Below are positions 27,080 to 35,261 of a DNA stretch of 64,000 nt, piece after piece. The notes beneath the pieces were generated by a model. That model did not search any database. It was not told the DNA's origin and saw only the letters and a list, made by a program, of their open reading frames with translations. Location of the stretch: the NCBI GenBank assembly GCA_016293845.1, contig JAEDDH010000002.1:124001-188000 (forward strand). The letters run 5' to 3'. Source of the stretch: Bacteroidales bacterium (lineage in GTDB: Bacteria; Bacteroidota; Bacteroidia; Bacteroidales; UBA3824). The position numbers and the translations under genes were made by a program. The stretch's first letter is position 1, and each line of letters starts with the position of its first letter.

Positions 27080-28747
27080 ATGATTAAGATGAAATCGGAA
27101 AAATTAGCATTAGCATTTTCGGCAGTGCTTCTATCAGGAAGCATGGCCATGGCTCAGACTCCAGAAGATGTAATTAAAGCAAAGTTTCCCGAAACAGCCG
27201 GTGAACTTGCTATTATTCCCGGCAAAACTACTTACAACAAAGCTCTTAAAACTCGTTACCGCGAACTTTATGCTCAATTGCACGAGGGGCTCGACGAAGT
27301 TGAAAAATTCAAACTCGGTGGAGCAGATGCTGAAATTCTTTCTGTGTTCGACCTTAAAACTCTTAAAGATATGCAAAAGGCCGGCACTATCGACGAACTC
27401 GAAGGCCAACTCCGCTCAGAGCAGCACAAGATTTCGGATCTTATGCGCGAAAACGAAAAATATGGTGCCGACAGTGCATTTTGCGTTCGCCAGCTCTCGA
27501 TGTTTAGCGAGTTTATGAAACAGAAAAACCTCAAAGACGCATACACTCCTTGGACAGTGCTTATTAAAGACTATCCTATGTGTAGCCAAAACCTTTATTC
27601 TCACGGTGTTAATATTGTAAAAGCTAAATTACAGCAATGCAAAACCGGTTCGGAACAGCAACCTTGGATTGACACCCTTATGATGGTTTACGACAACCGT
27701 ATCAAGTTTTTTGCTAAAACAAGTAAACTCTATGGCGAGGCTTATATTCTTGGCCGCAAGGGTGTAGATATGGCTAAGTACCGTCCTGCTATGATCGACG
27801 CTTATTACGAAACTCTCAACAAATCGGTTGACCTTGGTAAAGAAGCTACCGAAGTGGCTGTGTTCCAAACAGCTATGAAATCTGTAGTGGATATGTACAA
27901 TGCTGAAAAAATCGATGCATCTGTGGTTGTTGACCGTTACCTCATTATCACCGACCTTTTGCAGAAAAAACGCGCTGGTATTGCAGAACGCATTGCTGGT
28001 GGTAAAGAAAAAGACCCCGCTGCTGTTCAAAAACAACTCGACGACTGCAACCTCGTTATCACAGGTGTTGACGGATTATTCTCTAATAGCACTGCTGCTC
28101 AGTGCGAAACCCTCAACATGGCTTTTGAACCCCGTTTCAAACAAAACCCCGACGATATCGACCTTTTGCGCAAGATTGTTAACATCCTCGACAAAAAGGG
28201 GTGCACCGACCTTATACTCTACGAAGATGCTACCATCTCACTTACCGCAAAAGAGCCTTCGGAACTCGCTTGCCGCAGCCTTGGACGTATGCTCGACAAA
28301 AAAGGACGCTACGACGAAGCTATCGACAACTACAAAAAAGCTATCGAATTTGCAACTGCCGACTCTATGAAAGCCAACTACAACTATTCTATTGCAGTTG
28401 ACCTTTTTAAACAAAAACAGTTTGTCGCAGCCCGCACATACTGCAACAAGGCTATCGATCTTAATGGTCAGTACGGTCAGCCTTATATCCTTATTGCCAC
28501 TATGTACGCTCAAAATCCTGTAGGCGAAGATGGTTTTGAAAAATCTAAAACCTATTGGCTTGTTCTCGACAAACTCAACCGCGCTAAAGCTGTTGACCCA
28601 AGCGTTACCAGCGATGTTAACAAGTTGATCGCCACTTACAAAGGACACTGCCCCAACAAAGAGGATGCTTTTATGCACTCTATCGAAGCAGGTAATTCGG
28701 TTACAATCGGCGGTTGGATTGGAGAAACCACCACCGCAAGATTCTAA
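27080..28747 (+). CDS. Exported tetratricopeptide-repeat protein
   Basis: A 555-residue protein with a signal peptide (MKSEKLALAFSAVLLSGSMAMAQ). The mature part is almost entirely helical. Clear TPR units appear after residue ~400 (SLGRMLDKKGRYDEAIDNYKKAI, then YNYSIAVDLFKQKQFVAART and a third). The N-terminal half is less regular, with conserved-looking KDYPMCSQNLYSHG. TPRs mediate protein contacts, so a periplasmic scaffold is the simplest reading. It follows the barrel-protein gene by 37 bases, and both may belong to one envelope unit. I recognise no more specific family. Confidence 0.78.
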   Translation: MIKMKSEKLALAFSAVLLSGSMAMAQTPEDVIKAKFPETAGELAIIPGKTTYNKALKTRYRELYAQLHEGLDEVEKFKLGGADAEILSVFDLKTLKDMQKAGTIDELEGQLRSEQHKISDLMRENEKYGADSAFCVRQLSMFSEFMKQKNLKDAYTPWTVLIKDYPMCSQNLYSHGVNIVKAKLQQCKTGSEQQPWIDTLMMVYDNRIKFFAKTSKLYGEAYILGRKGVDMAKYRPAMIDAYYETLNKSVDLGKEATEVAVFQTAMKSVVDMYNAEKIDASVVVDRYLIITDLLQKKRAGIAERIAGGKEKDPAAVQKQLDDCNLVITGVDGLFSNSTAAQCETLNMAFEPRFKQNPDDIDLLRKIVNILDKKGCTDLILYEDATISLTAKEPSELACRSLGRMLDKKGRYDEAIDNYKKAIEFATADSMKANYNYSIAVDLFKQKQFVAARTYCNKAIDLNGQYGQPYILIATMYAQNPVGEDGFEKSKTYWLVLDKLNRAKAVDPSVTSDVNKLIATYKGHCPNKEDAFMHSIEAGNSVTIGGWIGETTTARF

Positions 28748-28779
28748 TTTTGATTAATTTGTAAATTATTCATATTTTT

Positions 28780-28813
28780 GTAGAGACGTGCCAAGGTACG
28801 TCTCTACATTTTT
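28780..28813 (+). terminator. Hairpin GTAGAGACGT...ACGTCTCTAC, terminator and possible dispersed repeat
   Basis: Perfect 10-bp arms at 28780-28789 and 28798-28807 with an 8-base loop, preceded by TTTTT and followed by ATTTTTT. It can terminate the TPR gene. The GTAGAGACG core resembles small interspersed palindromes found in several Bacteroidota genomes, but only one copy is in this window. Confidence 0.65.
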
Positions 28814-28825
28814 TAATATCGAATT

Positions 28826-29437
28826 ATGAAATACATACTATTATTGCTACCAGCTTTTTTGACGTTGGCATCCTGCTCGTCGAAAATGGAGCAGCTAAAC
28901 AATTATAACATTGACGCAACTTTTCCGCAGCAGACGGTTGATAATTTAGACCTCAAGTATTATTCGTCGCACAAGATGAAAACCATCGTTACTGCACCTC
29001 AGGCCGATGATTACGATCATGGAGATTTGGCTGCGTATCTTGAGTTTCCAAAGGGTGTGGATGTGATATTTTTTGATGAAGAATTAAAACAGAAATCGCG
29101 CCTTACTGCCGATTATGCCATCTATTACAAAAAGAAAAAACTATACGAAGCACGCCGCAATGTGGTGATTACCAACGACGACGGCACAACACTCAAAACC
29201 GAGCAGATTTTCTGCGACGAAAACAAGCAAAAGATATTTTCGGTAAAGCGTGTGTCGGTGGCTCAGCCTGGTGATGGATTTGTTATCGATGGCAAAAGCG
29301 GTTTTGAAAGCGACCTTACATTCAAAAATTACAAATTTCTTGACGTCAACGGCGTGGTGCAGCTCAAAAACGAATATCAAGAACTTAATATGTCGTCGTC
29401 GGTTGTATCCGATTCTACAAATACACAACAGCCATGA
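28826..29437 (+). CDS. lptC: LptC-family LPS export protein (lipoprotein form)
   Basis: A 203-residue protein with a lipobox (LASC at ~15-18), so it is probably lipid-anchored rather than single-pass as in Escherichia coli. The body is the LptC/OstA-like beta-jellyroll: YSSHKMKTIVTAPQA, FPKGVDVIFFDEELKQKSRL, ADYAIYYKKKKLYEARRNV and TLKTEQIFCDENKQKIFS. It would bridge the inner-membrane LptBFG complex to periplasmic LptA. lptB is at 7952. The next small gene overlaps its stop codon by four bases. Confidence 0.86.
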   Translation: MKYILLLLPAFLTLASCSSKMEQLNNYNIDATFPQQTVDNLDLKYYSSHKMKTIVTAPQADDYDHGDLAAYLEFPKGVDVIFFDEELKQKSRLTADYAIYYKKKKLYEARRNVVITNDDGTTLKTEQIFCDENKQKIFSVKRVSVAQPGDGFVIDGKSGFESDLTFKNYKFLDVNGVVQLKNEYQELNMSSSVVSDSTNTQQP

Positions 29438-29631
29438 AACCCAAGATGAAAAAAAGCCCTATGGAGGTGCTATGGATTTGCATGGCTGTTATGTGCCTGA
29501 TTATTGCAATAATACGAACTATATCCATTAGTTTCAACGAAGGAATAGTTATGTATATAGGCTCGGCGTTGTGTGTGTTGATGTTTTTGTGGCGGCGCTC
29601 ATTGCGCAAACGCGACGAAAATCAGTTGTAG
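29434..29631 (+). CDS. Small two-helix membrane protein
   Basis: A 65-residue protein with two predicted membrane helices (MEVLWICMAVMCLIIAII and GIVMYIGSALCVLMFLW) and a basic C-terminus (RRSLRKRDENQL). It starts with an ATGA overlap on lptC, which supports real translation and coupling. An alternative start at 29446 is possible. Function unknown; the location suggests a link to the envelope. Confidence 0.6.
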   Translation: MKPKMKKSPMEVLWICMAVMCLIIAIIRTISISFNEGIVMYIGSALCVLMFLWRRSLRKRDENQL

Positions 29632-30096
29632 CTATTTATTATCTTTCTCTTGCTGTGGAGCCTGTGGCGGAGGCGGGGGAGTAGGAGGTAGCGAATGCTC
29701 TTTTCTGGCAGACGCGGGTGTTTTTTGACGCATTTCGAGAGTTTTGTTTACAAAGGTTTCAACTATTTCGTTGATGGCCTTTTTAGATTTGCAAAGGTTA
29801 CCCGAAATTACAAGTTCTTCGCCGTTGTCTAAACGTAACTTTACATCGCTTCGGTGCAAACGCACCCATTCTACAATAGAGCTAAAAAGCATAGTGAGCG
29901 GTTCGGTGGCTGCTCCTACAAGTCCCACAAGTGCCGAACCAATTCCGGGTCCCATTTGACCCTTTTTGATTTTTTCTTGTGCAAGACCTACGTTTTTTAC
30001 AGTTTTGATATTTTTGCTTTCTACAAACTGTTTCATTTTCAGCAAGTCTTCGTTGCCGAATTTTTGTTTGTCCTTATATTCTACCTTAAATTTCAT
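29632..30096 (-). CDS. Small protein with EACC1-like fold, Pro-rich tail
   Basis: A 154-residue protein. After a basic N-terminus it has QMGPGIGSALVGLVGAATEPL, then SIVEWVRLHRSDVKLRLDNG and EELVISGN. This succession (MG, glycine-rich helix, WL/VR helix, two strands with a DNGEE turn) resembles the effector-associated constant component EACC1, known from conflict-type systems, but the match is by eye. The C-terminal ~25 residues are Pro-rich (PPTPPPPPQAPQQ). The start at 30096 (MKFKVEYKDKQKFG) is preferred to a longer frame without family character. No STAND NTPase or effector gene is nearby. Confidence 0.6.
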   Translation of the reverse strand: MKFKVEYKDKQKFGNEDLLKMKQFVESKNIKTVKNVGLAQEKIKKGQMGPGIGSALVGLVGAATEPLTMLFSSIVEWVRLHRSDVKLRLDNGEELVISGNLCKSKKAINEIVETFVNKTLEMRQKTPASARKEHSLPPTPPPPPQAPQQEKDNK

Positions 30097-30206
30097 AATA
30101 GTAACTATTGCAAATTGAGTATTGAATTTTTGGCACAATATACGGACTATTTTTTATTTTGTCAATAATTTTTGTAAAAAAGTTTTGAAAAATATATCCA
30201 ATGCAA

Positions 30207-30896
30207 TTATCCTATACGGCTAATGGTTTTTAATCGCTCGTAATCAATGATTTCGATTTTTTTGCCACTTGCCGAAATAATGTGGTCGGCGGCAAAATTG
30301 CGCAGTGTGTGTATAATCTGCTCTTTGCTACAGCCAGCAAAATCGGCGAGTTCTTGCCGCGAAAACGAGAGCGCAAACGTGCGAGATTCGTAAATCTTGT
30401 CGCTCAAATATAGCAGCACATCGGCTATGCGACCATTACTCTGCTTGCGTGCTATGCTGATAAAATTGTTGATGGCACCTCTAAACATCTGTGTGGATAG
30501 GCTCATAATTTCAAACATAAAGTTCCGATTGTTGAGCATCAGCAGCTTAAAGCGCGAAAGATTTAGGACACATCCCGTACATTCCGACACTGCCGTAACA
30601 GTAAAATAGTTGATATCTTCGTTTAAGATATTGGCTAAGCCAACAAAAGTTTGAGCCTTGTCGATGGTAACAATAAACTCGCGGCCGTTGTCTTCGAGCG
30701 AAAACTTAACTATACCGTTGAGCAGATAGATAAGCTCAGTGGTTTTTATGCCTTGCTTTAATATAGTCTCGCCTTTGCGGTAGTGGTGCAGTTTGGCTTG
30801 ACTTACAAGCGAGTTCATGTCTTCGGGAGATAGTCCCCTGCACATCAATTCTTTAAGTTTGCAATGTTCGCAGTGTTTTATATCCGACTGTGTCAT
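30207..30896 (-). CDS. Crp/Fnr-family transcription regulator with FNR-type cysteines
   Basis: A 229-residue regulator. The cyclic-nucleotide-type sensor domain spans ~25-140 (HHYRKGETILKQGIKTTELIYLL) and the winged helix-turn-helix ~150-215 (SRQELADFAGCSKEQIIHTLR). It has Cys9, Cys12 and Cys19 in HCEHCKLKELMC plus Cys106 and Cys109 in ECTGC. This is close to the C-x2-C-x5-C plus one distant Cys of FNR, so an oxygen-sensing iron-sulfur cluster is plausible but not proven. Its start lies directly against the stop of the RelA/SpoT homologue, so it is probably cotranscribed with it. Confidence 0.87.
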   Translation of the reverse strand: MTQSDIKHCEHCKLKELMCRGLSPEDMNSLVSQAKLHHYRKGETILKQGIKTTELIYLLNGIVKFSLEDNGREFIVTIDKAQTFVGLANILNEDINYFTVTAVSECTGCVLNLSRFKLLMLNNRNFMFEIMSLSTQMFRGAINNFISIARKQSNGRIADVLLYLSDKIYESRTFALSFSRQELADFAGCSKEQIIHTLRNFAADHIISASGKKIEIIDYERLKTISRIG

Positions 30897-33134
30897 TTAT
30901 TGTACTGTTAAATTTAGTATTCCGTCTAATTCGCGGAGTTTTCGTTCTAATTTGTCTAAATGATTTTTGGTGCGAACATACACCTCTATCCAACCCGAAA
31001 AACTTGTATCGTCGCTTTCGATGTGGATAGTTTTGAGGTTGATTTCCACCTCGGCTGTTACGGCTGTAACAATTTTTTGAGCCATACCTTTTTGGTCAAC
31101 ACCGTTAAAAGATATCCGTGCCGTTCCTGATAGTTCGTCGTGAGGTTTCCACGATACGGGGACAAGCATTCCGGGGTTTTCGCGGATTTTCGACACCGCA
31201 TACAGACATTTGGCTTTGTGTATAAATACGGTGTTTTTTTCTCGATCGATAAGTCCCACAGCATCGTCGCCAGGGAGAGGGTTACAGCAGTCGGCAAGTT
31301 CGTAGTTGCCGCTGAGGTTTTGTCCTGCAAGATAGCGCGAAACGTCAGCATCGGTGCGCTGATTCTCTTCGTTGTTGACACCAAATTGCAATCTCCAAAA
31401 ACGTACAAACGAGTTGGGTGAAAATTTTCTTACAGCTTGTTCTAATGCCTCGGGAGTAATCTTTTTATTTGAAATATTAGTCAAAAGATCGTTTTTGGTA
31501 AGGCATTTAAACTGCTGTATCAATTGGTTTGTAACCTCTATTTCGTTGGTTATCTGGTATTTGCGTATAAGGTTATGAAGTATTCGCTGACCTTCGGCAA
31601 TCTCTACGCGCAAATAGTCGTGCAATTGTTCTTTAAGTATTTCAAGGGCTTTTTCGGTGTGAACGATAGAGAGCCACTCGGGTTTTGGTTTGGTTCTGTT
31701 AGATGTAACGGGCTCAACAAGGTCGCCATTTTGAAGTCGCGATGCAATGGTTACCATTTTGTGGTTTACCTTGGCACCTATGCACGACGAAGCTTTGGCA
31801 GGATCTACATAATAAGCAAAATCCAAAACCGTAGAACCTTGAGGCAATGTGGTGATGGTGCCGTCTTGCGAATACACCGAAATTTCGTCGGACATTAGGA
31901 ATTTGAAATCTTGCGAAAAATCAAATTCTACCGATTCGGGGGCTTCAAGTTTTTGTTTTAATGCCTTAAGTTTGTCGTCGAAATCTTTGCGTTTGTCGGT
32001 GATGCCCTTGTATTTCCAATGCGCTGCAAAACCATATTCTGCAATATCGTCCATACGCTGGCTGCGGATTTGTATTTCTACCCACACCTGATTGACATCA
32101 TCAAAAACCGTAAGGTGATAAGCTTCGTAACCGTTTTCTTTGGGCATTGTAATCCAGTCGCGAGTACGTTCGGGATGCACGTAAAAATCTTCGCTTATGA
32201 TTTTTACAATATACAAGCACTCTTCCTTTTCGAGGTCGGGATTGCGCGGTGTAAAAATAATGCGGATAGCAAATTTGTCGAACACCTCGTCGAAACTCAC
32301 CTTTTTTTTCTGCATCTTTTGATAAATGGAGTAGATGCTTTTTGGGCGGCCTTTGAGGTCAAATTTGATATTGTTTTTCGATAGTTTTGCTATAATTGGC
32401 AGCGTAAATTTGTTGATAAATTTTTTGCGCTCGGCTTCGCTAAGAAGCAGTTTCGACGAAATTTCATCGTAAGCCTTTCGGTTGAGAAATCTAAACGAGA
32501 GGTTTTCAAGTTCGGTTTTTATCTTATTGAGCCCCAATCTGTGGGCAAGCGAAACGTAGATTTGCATAGTTTCGTAAGCCACTTGATATTGAGTGTCTTT
32601 GGGCTTGATTTCAAGCGTGCGCAGATTGGCAAGACGGTCGGCAAGTTTTATTAAAATTATTCTCAAGTCGTTGGTGAGGCCGAGAATTATTCTTTTATAT
32701 ACTTCGGGTTCAGAATCTTTAAAATATTCTGACGTGCCTTTTATACGGTTGAGCGAATCTACAATGTTGGCCATCTCCTGACCAAACATTTGCTGAATAT
32801 CTTCGGTTTTAAATTCAGTGTGGAATGTAATTTCGTGCAACAATGCACCTGCTGCTCCCGTGGCGCCCAAACCTATATCCTGCACCACAATGCTCATTAC
32901 ATCAAACAGATGGTAAATAAAACTATCGCCGGTGTGACGTTTTTGCCCATGGTGCACTCGCTTGGCCACTTCGTAAGCTTTGCGGACAAGGGCTTTTTTT
33001 TCAGGAGTGGGAAAATAAAGGTCTCTTTCAACCATACGCTCGAACATAACGTCGGTGTCTTCTTCTGAAAACGCCTTACGGTGTAGCACTGTTTCGGCAG
33101 GTGTTTTTTCCGTTAGGTATGATGAGGCAGCCAT
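30897..33134 (-). CDS. relA: RelA/SpoT homologue, (p)ppGpp synthetase with degenerate hydrolase site
   Basis: A 745-residue long RSH protein. The order is HD domain (~45-195), synthetase (~225-380), TGS (~425-490, QDGTITTLPQGSTVLDFAYY), helical/zinc-finger region with ELADCCNPLPGDD, and ACT at the C-terminus. The synthetase looks intact: GRPKSIYSIYQKM, FDKFAIRIIF, ENGYEAYHLTVF and VWVEIQIRSQ. In the hydrolase, ALLHDVVEDT is replaced by ALLHEITFHTE, so the catalytic Glu-Asp pair and one metal ligand are changed. The protein is probably synthetase-only like E. coli RelA. A separate SpoT should exist elsewhere. Confidence 0.9.
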   Translation of the reverse strand: MAASSYLTEKTPAETVLHRKAFSEEDTDVMFERMVERDLYFPTPEKKALVRKAYEVAKRVHHGQKRHTGDSFIYHLFDVMSIVVQDIGLGATGAAGALLHEITFHTEFKTEDIQQMFGQEMANIVDSLNRIKGTSEYFKDSEPEVYKRIILGLTNDLRIILIKLADRLANLRTLEIKPKDTQYQVAYETMQIYVSLAHRLGLNKIKTELENLSFRFLNRKAYDEISSKLLLSEAERKKFINKFTLPIIAKLSKNNIKFDLKGRPKSIYSIYQKMQKKKVSFDEVFDKFAIRIIFTPRNPDLEKEECLYIVKIISEDFYVHPERTRDWITMPKENGYEAYHLTVFDDVNQVWVEIQIRSQRMDDIAEYGFAAHWKYKGITDKRKDFDDKLKALKQKLEAPESVEFDFSQDFKFLMSDEISVYSQDGTITTLPQGSTVLDFAYYVDPAKASSCIGAKVNHKMVTIASRLQNGDLVEPVTSNRTKPKPEWLSIVHTEKALEILKEQLHDYLRVEIAEGQRILHNLIRKYQITNEIEVTNQLIQQFKCLTKNDLLTNISNKKITPEALEQAVRKFSPNSFVRFWRLQFGVNNEENQRTDADVSRYLAGQNLSGNYELADCCNPLPGDDAVGLIDREKNTVFIHKAKCLYAVSKIRENPGMLVPVSWKPHDELSGTARISFNGVDQKGMAQKIVTAVTAEVEINLKTIHIESDDTSFSGWIEVYVRTKNHLDKLERKLRELDGILNLTVQ

Positions 33135-33187
33135 GATGGATTCTTCTTTTTTAGTTTAACTTACAATTATATAAAAAGTTTCATAAA

Positions 33188-34054
33188 TCAGGTATCAAGT
33201 TTGTGTCCGCAATATGGGCAGTATTTCGGATGGTCGAATGTGTGTTGACAGTTGCTATTATCGTTTTTATCAGGGTTTTTGTCTTTGTTGTTTTGGTTGA
33301 GTTTTTCCAAAAAACCTGCACTTATGATACCTGTGGGTAATGCCACAAGACCTATGCCAAGGAATGCGATAACTCCGCCGATAAATCTGCCGATGCCTGT
33401 AATCGGGAAAACATCGCCGTATCCCACAGTGGTAAGCGTTACTATCGACCACCAAATGCACGAAAGCACATTTGGAAAATACTCTGGTTGAGCTTTATTT
33501 TCGGCATAAAACATTAAAAAAGAGGCTATTATCATAACAATGATAATCACAAAACATGTTACGCCAAGTTCCGAACGTTTTTCGCTCATTACCGATTTGA
33601 TGAGTTCCATAGAATTGTTGTAACGCGTTATCTTGAAGAGCCTTAAAAATCTCAGCAAACGCAGTGTTCTTACAATTCTAAGGTCAAGTTTTGTAAACGG
33701 CATGTAGAACGGCAAAATGGCAAGCAAGTCAATTAAGCCGTAAAACGAAAACATATATTTGAGAATGCTTTTCAGCCGGTTTCCGCATGGAAAAGCAAGG
33801 TCGGCGGTGAGGATTCGCATTATGTATTCGATTGTAAACACCGCTATTACAAAGAGTTCGAATGCATGAAAATACGTTTGGTAGGGTTCGTAAACACTTT
33901 TGACGGTTTCTAAAATCATAGTAAACACATTTACAAGTATCAGCGTCATGATAAAGTAATTGAAATACTTTGGGAAACCCTTGTCGCGGGTTTCCTCGCT
34001 AAATAGCGCGAATAATTTGCGCCTTATTGCCGATGCTTGTGGTTGTTGTTCCAT
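33188..34054 (-). CDS. Voltage-gated-type potassium channel with C-terminal zinc ribbon
   Basis: A 288-residue six-helix channel. S4 carries regularly spaced arginines (LRIVRTLRLLRFLRLFKITR) and the selectivity filter is TLTTVGYGDVFP, both diagnostic of Kv-type channels. After S6 a short linker rich in Asn and Lys leads to CQHTFDHPKYCPYCGHKLDT, which has the spacing of a small zinc ribbon. The gene starts 12 bases after the tsaD stop codon, so they may share a transcript. Gating in vivo unknown. Confidence 0.9.
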   Translation of the reverse strand: MEQQPQASAIRRKLFALFSEETRDKGFPKYFNYFIMTLILVNVFTMILETVKSVYEPYQTYFHAFELFVIAVFTIEYIMRILTADLAFPCGNRLKSILKYMFSFYGLIDLLAILPFYMPFTKLDLRIVRTLRLLRFLRLFKITRYNNSMELIKSVMSEKRSELGVTCFVIIIVMIIASFLMFYAENKAQPEYFPNVLSCIWWSIVTLTTVGYGDVFPITGIGRFIGGVIAFLGIGLVALPTGIISAGFLEKLNQNNKDKNPDKNDNSNCQHTFDHPKYCPYCGHKLDT

Positions 34055-34066
34055 GAGTTAGAGGTG

Positions 34067-35086
34067 TTAAAATTTTAAACGAGCGTCGGGTGCAATATCC
34101 ATACCCACAAATTCTTTTTTAAGAAATTTGTAGTATCCTGCACCTGCTATCATAGCTGCATTGTCGGTGGTGTATTTGCGTTCGGGAATGTAAACCTTCC
34201 AACCATAGTGTTTTGCCTCAAATTTAAGCACTTGACGCAGTTCGGAGTTGGCTGCCACACCGCCACCTATGGTAATGCGATTGATGCCAGTTTGCTCCAC
34301 AGCAGCCACAAGTTTTTCTATTAAAATAGATGTAATTGTAAACTGCAACGAAGCGCATATATCATTGATATTCTTGTCGATAAAGTCGGGGTCGTCTTTC
34401 ATTTTGTCGCGGAGAGTGTAGAGAAACGATGTCTTTAATCCGCTGAAACTAAAATTCAAGCCTTCGATATTGGGTTTGGCAAAATGAAAACGTTCGGGGT
34501 CGCCTTCTTGAGCATAACGGTCGATTACTGGTCCGCCGGGATAGCCGAGAGCCATCACCTTAGCGCATTTGTCGAAAGCTTCGCCGGCGGCATCGTCGAT
34601 GGTGGTGCCGATTATTTCCATGTCGAAATAATCTTTTACAAGGATAATTTGGGTATGTCCGCCCGAAACCAAAAGGGTAAGAAACGGAAAATCAGGATGA
34701 TTTTCGGGCTTGTCTTTTTCGTGTACAAATTGCGAAAGTACGTGACCCTGCAAGTGGTTTACCTCAATCAACGGAATGCCCGCCGACAATGCAAAACCCT
34801 TGGCAAAGGATGTGCCCACAAGCAACGAACCAAGCAAACCCGGTCCGCGTGTAAATGCCACAGCTGAGATGTCGTTTTTGGTGATTCCCGCTTGTTTGAT
34901 GGCTTGGTCTACCACGGGAATTATATTTTGTTGGTGTGCACGCGATGCCAATTCGGGAACAACGCCGCCGTAAGCACAGTGTACTGCCTGACTTGCAATT
35001 ACATTCGATAGCAAAACGCCTTCGCTAACAACAGCAGCGGAGGTATCATCACACGATGATTCTATTCCTAATATATTAATACTCAA
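34067..35086 (-). CDS. tsaD: tRNA N6-adenosine threonylcarbamoyltransferase
   Basis: Transfers threonylcarbamoyl to A37 of ANN-decoding tRNAs with TsaB and TsaE. The start ILGIESSCDDTSAAVV, metal-binding HLQGHVLS, LVSGGHTQIILVKDY, DDAAGEAFDKCAKVM, NFSFSGLKTSF and GGGVAANSELR are the standard TsaD motifs. The 339-residue length is normal. It probably heads the minus-strand unit with the channel gene. Confidence 0.96.
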   Translation of the reverse strand: MSINILGIESSCDDTSAAVVSEGVLLSNVIASQAVHCAYGGVVPELASRAHQQNIIPVVDQAIKQAGITKNDISAVAFTRGPGLLGSLLVGTSFAKGFALSAGIPLIEVNHLQGHVLSQFVHEKDKPENHPDFPFLTLLVSGGHTQIILVKDYFDMEIIGTTIDDAAGEAFDKCAKVMALGYPGGPVIDRYAQEGDPERFHFAKPNIEGLNFSFSGLKTSFLYTLRDKMKDDPDFIDKNINDICASLQFTITSILIEKLVAAVEQTGINRITIGGGVAANSELRQVLKFEAKHYGWKVYIPERKYTTDNAAMIAGAGYYKFLKKEFVGMDIAPDARLKF

Positions 35087-35197
35087 TTTATTATATTTTA
35101 AAATATTGTATTACAAATTTTTTATAAAGGTATAACAATTATGCTTAACAACCAAAATAAAAATTCAATTATAGTTGTTAAAAATTGTTGTAAAGAT

Positions 35198-35227
35198 TTT
35201 GCTATTTTAAATTTATCCGTATCTTTA
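35198..35227 (+). promoter_or_regulatory. Candidate promoter of the iron alcohol dehydrogenase gene
   Basis: TTTG at 35198-35201, an 18-base gap and TATCTTTA at 35220-35227. The last base departs from TAnnTTTG, so this is a weaker candidate. It lies 34 bases upstream of the ATG. Confidence 0.4.
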
Positions 35228-35261
35228 ACCCGAAAACTTAATATTTTAAAGACACAATCAA

